A DNA stretch of 64,000 bases from assembly GCA_023935145.1 (NCBI GenBank), contig CM043700.1, positions 69,339,620-69,403,619 on the forward strand, written 5' to 3'. The stretch comes from Bretschneidera sinensis (Eukaryota; Streptophyta; Magnoliopsida; Brassicales; Akaniaceae). This document shows positions 56,601-64,000 of the stretch, piece by piece; the first letter of the stretch is position 1; the number at the start of each line of letters is the position of its first letter. The notes below the pieces were generated by a model. The model was not told where the DNA came from and did no database searches. It was given only the letters and a program-made list of their open reading frames with translations. A program made the translations under genes and the position numbers.

Positions 56601-56619
56601 TCCTAAAATTTTCCCCCAT
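53602..56619 (-). pseudogene. Copy B Gag-protease-RT fragment ORF
   Basis: One minus-strand frame of about 1005 codons starts at ATG 56619 and ends with TAA at 53604-53602. Only in-frame stops (at 56319, 55584, 54216 and 53778) break it; no frameshift is seen. Gag capsid (EISSFTQDEDEKFSVSWERF, MIESMNEGKFLSLTREEAYK) is followed by a knuckle altered to CSIYVSPMHLAQNC, with Tyr for the second Cys. Then a linker, aspartic protease with ALLDLGASVNLLPYS and VILGRPFLATANALI, and the RT finger (PQRRFNPAMQEVVRAEVMKL, CLDYRKWNATTRKDHF, FIDQMVERLAGHDY). It stops before the RT catalytic site. Compared with copy A it retains the full Gag and protease. Confidence 0.88.
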
Positions 56620-56880
56620 TTCAACTGTCTCTCTTTCAACTAGTGCTCTTTTCTGTCTCCTAAGAGTCCTTTCTAAGTCGGGATCTAAAATAACCTAGCC
56701 AGCAGAAATTTGCAAAAATGTTTTTTTAATATATTTTTTTATTATTTTTTTATTTAACAACGCAAATAGAAACAAATAAAATAAAATAAAATTTCCAAAA
56801 AGAAAAATCAAACAAACAATGCTAACTAACTAGTAGAAAAATAAAATTAATTCAGACAAAAATTTCACAAAACAAACAAC
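56620..56880 (-). other. 5' leader of copy B
   Basis: The interval between the PBS and the gag start is A/T-rich, with a T/A homopolymer zone at 56715-56760. No coding sequence is recognised. Confidence 0.5.
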
Positions 56881-56898
56881 TCCCCGGCAACGGCGCCA
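56881..56898 (-). promoter_or_regulatory. Primer binding site of copy B, tRNA-Asp type
   Basis: Minus strand TGGCGCCGTTGCCGGGGA, identical to that of copy A. Confidence 0.87.
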
Positions 56899-56904
56899 AA
56901 AACT

Positions 56905-58295
56905 TGTTGTGAGTTTTAAATTACTCGCAAGCACACGAGTCGTTTGCAATATAGTGTTGTGCAAGTGCGTGGTCGAATCCACAGGGAATTGCGTTGTGAA
57001 AAATTATTTTTATCTAAACTAACCCTATCTTAACCTAGTTCCAAATTTTGAGTTGTATTTTTGCAAAAGAAATATAAACTTAAATTAAATTGATTTAAAA
57101 ACTAATGATAAAAACACTAAGGTTTCTGAATCCACCCCACCAAAGCTAAGCATATATTTTCATATAAAAATATCCTATCAAAACATTCCATGAATCCAAC
57201 TTAAGACAAAAAACAATAAATATCCCAATTAAACCAAAAGCATCCAATGTATCAACTTTTAACAAATCACAAAGGAAATCCAATTTAATAAAAAAAAAAA
57301 TTGATGTATCCATCAGATGAAACACAAAGAATATCCAACAGAATAATTTAAACGCAATCAATCATAAGATTTTACTCAAATAATTGACAGAACATTTATA
57401 CTAAAAAAACATCAGAATTGTATAAACAAATCTGAAACTATTATGCCAAACAACGGCGAGGCTTCATCTTCAACCTTAGTTTGAAGATTTTAGCCTCTCA
57501 TAATTATGAAACTAAAGTTCACAATACAAGTACTAAACATTAAACTTTAAAACTAAAAAAGAAATAAATTACTATACATGGGAGAAATTCCACTCGCTGT
57601 TGGGCGGCGCTTCCCCTCGTGGTAGCAAAGCCTTTGGGATCCACCAGAATACAAGCAGACGGTCCACCAGTTTGTACCAAAGTGGCTCAAGAATTGCACA
57701 CTAAAGATGAAGTGAAGAGGGGCTTATATAAGGAAACATCACAAGTGCAATGTGTTTCCAATCCGATGTGGGATACTGCAGATTCCAGCTTTTGCTCTTT
57801 GACCTTTGTCTACTAAAACTGCCATAACTTTCTCTAGAAAAATCATTTTATTGATCCGTAAAATTTCCTATAAAATAGACATTTGGATCTTTCCAAGCAT
57901 ATATGGCTCATATCCTGGTTATTTTTGAATCAATATAGTTAAATCCTCAAAAATGGCTGATCTGTCACGTTGAAATCATGCACAACTTAACCTTTGTCTA
58001 CTAAAACTGCCATAACTTTCTCTAGAAAAATCATTTTATTGATCTATCAAATTCTCCAAAAAATAGACATCCAGATATTTCTATGCATATATGGCTCATC
58101 TTCTGGTTCTTCCTGAATCAATACAGTTTAATCCTAAAAAATGGCTGATCTGTACGAGCAATTCTGGCAATTTAGTGAAACTCATTTCCAGGCTTATAAA
58201 CTTGTAAAACAACGAAAAACAACTCAAAGTAACGAATTCTTAAGCTAACAAATGTAAATTAAGGGGCCAAAATATGCAATATTTTTCACTCATCA
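56905..58295 (-). mobile_element. 5' LTR of copy B
   Basis: Near-identical to 50801-52190, including the internal 195 bp duplication and the TATATAAG box at 57730-57723. The differences look like scattered substitutions. Confidence 0.92.
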
Positions 58296-60189
58296 AGGGC
58301 ATACAGCCCAATCCGTGGGAAATCTCTGTATGAGATATGCGTTTATGAGGACCACTTCAAGGGGGGGTTCCATCTTTCTATTGACCCAGAAGTAGCCAAG
58401 GTTTCTAGGCCTTTTTACATAGCTCTTAACCAACTTCTTCCTAACTCAATGAGGATGGTTATTGATTTTATTCTGGGCCTTAGGAAACATGGCCATCACA
58501 TACTCTTTTCCTTAGACCTTTTTCGCAACGTCTATGTTATTAAAAAGCTTCAAAATTCTGATTGGTTTCAATCCGCACGGGTGAATAGGAAGGTCGTAGT
58601 TGATAACCCATCTTCTATTCATGATTGGAAGAAGAGGTTCTTCTTGAACGACATAAGGACCATTTTCCATTCAGACAGGAGTGGGATTATAGGGATTTTG
58701 AGTCTCCGAGGGATCCTCTTACCTTGGGTGAGATCAAGGAAAACCTTCTTGATAGGATGAGTTCTAAACCAATCTTCACCAAGAGTTATTAGATGAAAAC
58801 GTCCTTAATCTTTATGAGCTTAGTCGGGCCACCGTTGGTAGTTGGTTTTTGAATTAGCTTTAGAATTTTTCTTTTTATGTTTATGTATTTATTGTTATAT
58901 TTACTTTTGCTTCTTTTTTCTTCCAACCATGGCTGCTGACAGGTCTTGACTTCTTTACCTAATCGTTGCTAGGTAGAATCAGCCTTCTCCACCAGCTGCC
59001 TATGTTTCCCCTACTTCAACAGCCCCTGTTACTTCTGCTTCCATAGGGGTTTCTCCTCGTCCTACTAAGTGAAGGAAAAGGCATCATGTTGATGGGTTTT
59101 TGGGTTCAAGAGAGCATTCTACTTTTGAGTTTATTGTTAAGGAAGGTTAGCCTATTTTTCGATTAGTTCTCGGTGATGGGTCTTTTGGGTCTGGCCCTGA
59201 TGTTTTTCGAGGCAGTTGGTCTATTCTTCATACAGATTCAGCCTTTGACGATCTGAAGATTGCTCACCAGTTTATCTGGGGATCCATCTTACCCAAAGAT
59301 GAAGCTATGATCATGAGGTATCCTCTTGAGGTCGTGACCGACATTATGAGCCAATCCGCTAAAAAAGTATGTCTTTTTCATGCTTTATGATTGTGTTGAG
59401 TTTTGTTGGTCAGCTTCTGACTTCTTTTTCTTCTTCCTCAAGTCATAATGTTTTGTACCATGATTGCGGAGAGCTACCATCGGGCTATCCAAGAGGTCGG
59501 TTAGCTGACCAGGGAGAGGGAAGATCTCTAGGCCTGTCGTGCTTTGAGAGTGGAGGTCTAAATGGAATCTTCTTAAGCTGAGGAAGCTAGGGTTGAGGTT
59601 GATTGGTTGAGAGCTGAGCTCAAGTGGTTGAAAAATGAGCTGGAGACGTCATCAGAGAGGGTCATTGAGGTGTACAGGAAGTTTACTACTTTTGAAGCTG
59701 ATTTCTACGATAAGACTACTGCAAAGTTCTTTACTGGATTCAATGAGGCCTAGGATAAGGTGGTTGCACTTCATCCTGGCATTGAGCTCAGTATGGTTCG
59801 CATGGAGCTGTCCAAGATGTCTCTGTCTGGCGGCGGGACTTCTTTAGAGGATGGTGTTATTCAATTTTTTTTCGAGATGTTTCGGTTCCACTTAATGGTC
59901 TGCAGTAGAGGGGAGATGTCCATGTTAACCAAGATACTTAAGTTTCTGAGGATGGCCAAGATACCCAAGCTTAGGATTTGTTTCCTTCTTTTTATATTTG
60001 TTATATTTTGAAATTTTGGGTTGTATCAGATATATATTTTTTGTTATGTCATGGATATGTTTTATTGCTTCTTTATTTTTACATCCTACTGCCTTTATAC
60101 TTTGTCATTCCTTGTGTTATGGGTTGCTCTTTACGTCTTACTCTTGGTTTCTCTTTTATAAACTTAAGTTATTTTTTCCTAACTTGAGG

Positions 60190-60510
60190 TTTTCCTTCAT
60201 GGAGCCCCAAGTTTCTTTTCAGGTCCTCGTGCCCGACTTAGGGGTTTTCCTTTGTTGAACCCTAAGTTATTTTTCGAGTCTTCGTGCCCGACTTAGGAGT
60301 TTTCCTTAATGGAGCCCTAAGTTATTTTTTAAGTCTTCGTGACTGACTTATGGGTTTTTCTTTATGGAACCCTAAGTTATCTTTTGGGTCTTCGTGCCTG
60401 ACTTAGGGGTTTTCTTTTGTGAAGCATAAGTTATCTTTCGAGTCTTCATGCTAGATGTCAAAGTTTTCCTCTATGTAGCCTCAAGTTATCTTTTGGATCT
60501 TTGACTTCGG
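60190..60510 (+). repeat. Minisatellite, about 57 bp x5-6
   Basis: Units contain GTGCCCGACTTAGGGGTTTT and CCTAAGTTATTTTTCGAGTC, recurring at about 57 bp. It lies just 3' (on the plus strand) of the Tat antisense ORF. Confidence 0.75.
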
Positions 60511-60534
60511 TCATCAGGCATGAAAGATGTCTGA

Positions 60535-60875
60535 TATGGAAGCCTTTTTGGGTATCTCAACTCGGTCATCTACTGTGGAGGATGTTAAACGCAGATATTA
60601 TTTGGGCATCTCACCTTGGTCCTTAGCCATGGAGGATGTCCCATATGGATGTTATTTTGAACATCTCAACTCGATCCTTGGCTGTGGAGGATGTCCGATG
60701 TGGATGTAATTTTTGGCATCTCACATTGGTCTTTGGTTGTGGAGGATGTCAAATGTGGATGTTATTTTAGGCATCTCAGCTTGATCTTCGGCTGTGGAGG
60801 ATGTCCAATGTGGATATTATTTTGGGCATCTCACCTTGATCATCGGTCGTGGAGGATGTCCAACATGGATGTTTA
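60535..60875 (+). repeat. Minisatellite, about 62 bp x5
   Basis: Units contain TGTGGAGGATGTCCAATGTG and TTTGGGCATCTCACCTTG, recurring at about 62 bp directly after the 57 bp array. Confidence 0.75.
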
Positions 60876-60984
60876 TGAGATGTAGACAAGCTTAGGCAAA
60901 ATATTCATTCAGATTGATGAAATTGGAGTGCTTACATGAATCATTTCCATTTTACATTTGTGACTTATTGATAGAACTTTCCCA

Positions 60985-62200
60985 AATTCTTCAAATTCTA
61001 TCTTCATGATAAAGGTGTGCCATTTAGCGTTTCCAACTTAAAGGTTTCTGCTCTGATTACCCTTCTGTTGCGATATGAGCCTTCTTAATTCGCAGAGAAC
61101 TTCCCCATGTTGCAGGGGTCAGAGACTTCTTTTTTTCGGAGGACCAGTTCTCTGATTCTGAAGGTTTTTTGTACTACTCTGGAGTTATAGTACTTGGTCA
61201 TCCTTTGCTGATATGTGGCAAGTTTGAGCAAAGTTCGTCTCAGGACCCTTCGATTAGGTTTAGGTTTGCTTTTGGACCTTCATCGTTGCTGCTTAGATTG
61301 AAGAGTTTTAACTCTAAAGGAAGATTCTTCCACCTTGATAAAGACCACAGGTTCAGATTCGGAAGCTAGGAAGAAAGATGTTTCTCCCATTGGTGATCGA
61401 GGCGTGGTTTTGTAGGCCCATTGTGTGTATGGAAACTCTTGGACCTAAAGTCCCTTGGCCTCTTTAAGTTGTTTCTTCTGGGCTTGTAGTATTGCTCTGT
61501 TTGTTACCTCAGCCTGACCATTGGCCTGAGGGTATCCTACTTATATGAATCATTGGTTGATGTGCAAGTCTCGATAGAACTTTTTAAATCGTTTTCATTC
61601 GAATTACTTCCCATTTTCGGTCACCAACACCCTTAGGATTTCGTAGTGGTAGAAGATTGACTTTCAAACAAAACTTTGGCTTTGTTCTTTGCTATCTTTG
61701 CAATTAGCTCCTCTGCCACCCACTTCGTGAAGTAGTTGATTGCTATGATAAAGAATTTAAGCTGTCTCGATGCTCTTGGGAATGGGCGAGTATGTCCATA
61801 CCCCGCATTGCAAATGGGATTAGATTTGTCACACCTATCAATGGGGTTGTAGAGACTCAAGGAATTGGTGCAAATTTTTGGCACTTTATACATTTCTTGA
61901 CAAACTCTGTGGTTTCTTTTTGAAGTCCGAGCTAATATTAATCTTGTCTTAATATCTTGTGGGCTAGAGCTCGTCTGCCCAAATGGTTTCCACAAACCCC
62001 CATGTATGTCCCTTAGGGTGTAGTCTACTTCCCAAGGTTTGAGGCATTTGAGGTAAGGTTATGAAAGAACTGCCGATGTAATCTACTTTCAACCAGGCAA
62101 TAGTGAGCTGCCTTGGACAAGAGCTTCCTTGTTTTTGCTCTGGCTTTTGGGATCTCACCAATTGTTAGGTACTTGACAATCGGATCTATCTAACTATACC
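60985..62200 (-). pseudogene. Tat integrase
   Basis: Minus-strand remnants in changing frames: GNHLGRRALAHKILRQDYY and CQEMYKVPKI (zinc-binding region, partly decayed), FFIIAINYFTKWVAEELIAK (core, first Asp region), GYPQANGQAEVTNRAILQ (catalytic Glu, about 61590-61450), WAYKTTPRSPMGETSF, then LATYQQRMTKYYNSRVVQKT and FKLETLNGTPLS (C-terminal domain). The order and motifs are those of Tat/Retand integrases. Numerous frameshifts and stops mean no activity. Confidence 0.83.
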
Positions 62201-62990
62201 CGTCCTCGATGTCCATGATTTCCTTTTCACTCACACTTGGTCTTGATAGGATTTTGACATATACGTCTTTTAGGAGGTCAGAGGTCTTAGATAAGGCTAG
62301 CTATGCTAGGGCGTCGACCTTGGCGTTTTCTACCTTTGGTACTCTATTCATACTGACCTTTTTGAACGTGCTTATCGGTTGCTTCACTTTGGCTAAGTAC
62401 TGGATCATTCGTGTTCCTTTTGCCTCATATTCCCTAGTCACCTAGTTTACAACTAGCTGAGAGTCGCTGAATACCTCTAGATTTTTTGCGATCAAGGATC
62501 GGGCTAGCTTTAGTCCGGCAAAAAATGCTTCATACTTAGATTCATTGTTTAATGCCCTGAAGTTAAACTATATGGTGTATTCCACTGTGAATTCTTCAGA
62601 GCTAATCAGAATGAGTCCTGCACCACTTCCTCGATTCCTGGAGGAGCCATCTATGAAGAGTTTCCAAGTTTTCTCTTTTTTAATTCTTTTATTCTGGTTC
62701 TTTCGGTGCTCCTTCAGGGAATATGCACTTGACAATGAAGTCAGCCAGTGCTTGGGCCTTGACTACTGGTCTAGGCTTGAACCTTATCTCAAATTGTCTC
62801 AATTATATGGACCACTTTACTAGTCATCCCGAGAGATCAGGTTTTTGGAGTACCGTTTTTAAGGGATAATCGATTAGAACATTGATGGGGTGTGATTGAA
62901 AATAGGGCCGATATGACCACCTCGAATGCCAACTTTTCGAGAGGTTGGTATCGTGTCTTTGCATCTTGGAGTACTCTGCTCACGTAGTAA
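62201..62990 (-). pseudogene. Tat RNase H
   Basis: Minus-strand pieces ALADFIVKCIFPEGAPKEPE and YLAKVKQPISTFKKVSMNRV, then NAKVDALA and SKTSDL, correspond to the linker and dual RNase H region of Tat elements. Frames change several times and stop codons are frequent. Confidence 0.7.
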
Positions 62991-64000
62991 AATGGTCTTT
63001 GTACTTTCTTTTACTCTCTTACTAGGATTGATGTGATTAGATGGTTATAAGGTACAAGTAGATTTCTTCTCTTTCCTTTGGTTTGATTAGAAGGAGATGC
63101 GAACATAAGTACCTTTTCAGTTCCTCGAATAAGTGCTGACACTCCTTTGTCCATTGGAAGTTTGGGATCTTTTTCAATCCCTTGAAGAAAGGTAGGCATT
63201 TGTTTGCTGATTTAGACATGAAATGACCTAGTACTGTGATTCGGCCAGTGAGTTGTTAAACTTCCTTCACGCTTATTGGGGCTTCCATGTCTAAGAAAAC
63301 CTTGATGTTTTCGGGTTTTGCCTCAATTCCTCTTCGGGTGACCACAAAACCAAGGAATGTTTGCTGAAGTTACCTCGAAGACACATTTTGAGGGGTTGAG
63401 TTTCATATAGTGTTTTCTTAGTACTGAAAATCATTCTTTAAGGTAAGCTATGTGGTGTATCGATTGAACACTTTTGACAAACATGTCGTCAACATATACC
63501 TCCATGTTTCTTCCGATATAATCTTTGAATAGTTTGTTGACGAGTTGCTCGAGTATTTTTCAACCCGAATGGCATCATGTTGTAATAGTAAAGGCTTTTT
63601 TCTATCATGAAAGCAGTATTCAGCTGGTTTGGCTCATATATCCTGATCTGGTTGAAACATGAGTAGGCATCCATAAAGCTCAACATCTCGTACCCCAAAG
63701 TCCCTCAACTAGCTGGTTGATTCTTAGCAGAGGAAAGCTGTCTTTAGGACATGCTTTGTTTAGGTCGGTGAAATATATGCAGATCCTCTACTTCCCTTTT
63801 GCTTTCTTTACTACTACTACTTTGGCTAACTGCTGAGGGTAGTCAATTTTTCTGATGAATCCTGCCTCCAAGAGCTTGTTGACTTTACATCAATGGCTTG
63901 CTGTCTTTCTACCACAAATGCTCGTTTCTTCTTAATGATTAATTTTTTATTAGGGTCTATGTTCAGTTGGTGCAGTATTGTTTTTGGATCGATCATGTTG
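62991..64000 (-). pseudogene. Tat reverse transcriptase (partial)
   Basis: Minus strand from the window edge: LHQLNIDPNKK, KKRAFVVERQQAI, a damaged finger region with PKDSFPL, LSFMDAYSCFNQIRIYEPNQ, YYYNMMPFGLKNTRAT, then in another frame RNMEVYVDDMFVKSVQ with the catalytic YVDD intact, and KQMPTFLQGIEKDPKLPM of the connection. This is the Tat pattern (MMPFGLKNA-type, VYVDDM). Several frameshifts are present. Protease and gag lie beyond the window. Confidence 0.82.

Larger units (their letters stand above)
50801..58295 (-). mobile_element. Non-autonomous Athila-derived LTR element, copy B
   Basis: LTRs of 1390 bp (50801-52190 and 56905-58295) run TGTTGTGAG to ACTCATCA on the plus strand. The target duplication AGGGC is on both sides (50796-50800 and 58296-58300). 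In minus orientation: PBS of tRNA-Asp type, an ORF with Gag, protease and RT N-terminus, a non-coding region and a polypurine tract. RT palm, RNase H and integrase are missing with the same end point as in copy A. It is nested in the Tat antisense ORF and therefore younger than the Tat element. Confidence 0.93.
50535..59990 (+). pseudogene. Tat antisense ORF (putative gypsy-type transposon domain), split by nested element
   Basis: Part 1 (50535-50800) starts MSLLRKGEGTSYQPECEFFS, has a TAA at 50607, and reads on to EYKICFPPHKERA. After the nested element it resumes at 58296-58300 (duplicated AGGGC) with YEDHFKGGFHLSIDPEVAKV, LNQLLPNSMRMVIDFILGLR, and VVDNPSSIHDWKKRFFLND. This is the plant 'putative gypsy type transposon' domain pattern. 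Later segments (58980-59760) have a Pro/Ser-rich linker, then a coiled-coil stretch (VDWLRAELKWLKNELETSSE) and FFTGFNEA...DKVVALHPGIELS. Several stops and frame changes occur. It runs opposite to the pol genes of the same element. Its function is unknown. Confidence 0.72.
48855..64000 (-). mobile_element. Tat/Retand-lineage Ty3/gypsy element, minus orientation, truncated by window
   Basis: From right to left: RT, RNase H and integrase of Tat type on the minus strand (64000-60985), two minisatellite zones, an antisense ORF on the plus strand (interrupted by a nested element), two more minisatellites and a 3' LTR-like end beginning TGTCCGGG at 48855. The position of an antisense extra ORF between pol and 3' LTR is a known feature of some Tat lineages. 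The 5' LTR and gag lie beyond 64000. The left boundary abuts the receptor kinase pseudogene; its target duplication cannot be verified. Confidence 0.82.

Noticed and set aside
62209..62823. Plus-strand frames in the Tat pol region
   Set aside because: Antisense shadows of the decayed RNase H; no independent motifs.

Overview
This window looks like nuclear DNA of a flowering plant, probably a dicot, from a repeat-dense, AT-rich stretch. The evidence is the content: Ty3/gypsy elements of the Tekay, Athila and Tat lineages, a CACTA DNA transposon with plant-type TNP2 and Transposase_24 genes, LINE tails, and remnants of plant-specific genes (an LRR-XII receptor kinase, a membrane protein, a pyruvate decarboxylase exon). 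The species cannot be named from sequence alone. No clearly intact host gene is present.

Layout. 1-1368 is the 3' part of a Tekay-type LTR. It sits in the gag gene of an Athila-like element whose gag-pro-RT-RH-IN, third ORF and 3' LTR run to about 11154. 11155-17410 holds an inverted-repeat (MITE-like) cluster, a two-exon remnant of a plant membrane protein on the minus strand, a tandemly duplicated LINE tail and a 5'-UTR-like leader. From 17411 to 48854 one minus-strand gene, an LRR-XII receptor kinase (EFR/FLS2/Xa21 type), has been split by insertions. A 12.9 kb CACTA element (17820-30768, target duplication GGA) is in its kinase intron. A complete 9.9 kb Tekay element (31293-41234, target duplication TTTTG) is in the kinase domain. 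A 5.8 kb non-autonomous Athila-derived element (41571-47343, target duplication ATCAT) is at the transmembrane/juxtamembrane region. A Tat/Retand-lineage element starting at 48855 cuts off the upstream leucine-rich repeats.

The Tat element is in minus orientation. Its pol (RT, RNase H, IN) lies at 64000-60985, followed by minisatellites, an antisense extra ORF (plus strand) and an LTR-like end at 48855. A second non-autonomous Athila-derived element (50801-58295, target duplication AGGGC) is nested in that antisense ORF. The two non-autonomous copies end their ORF at the same truncated RT position and share LTRs, PBS (tRNA-Asp type) and polypurine tracts, so they are members of one propagating family.

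Points most worth following: the CACTA element carries an exon of host pyruvate decarboxylase with its splice borders; the non-autonomous family has a fixed pol truncation and CG-rich palindromes upstream of its TATA box; the Tat antisense ORF has its own TATA-like box; the Tekay leader carries an array of short hairpins; and the stop codons in the Tekay element look like C-to-T decay. All motif reading was by eye; no alignments or database searches were run.
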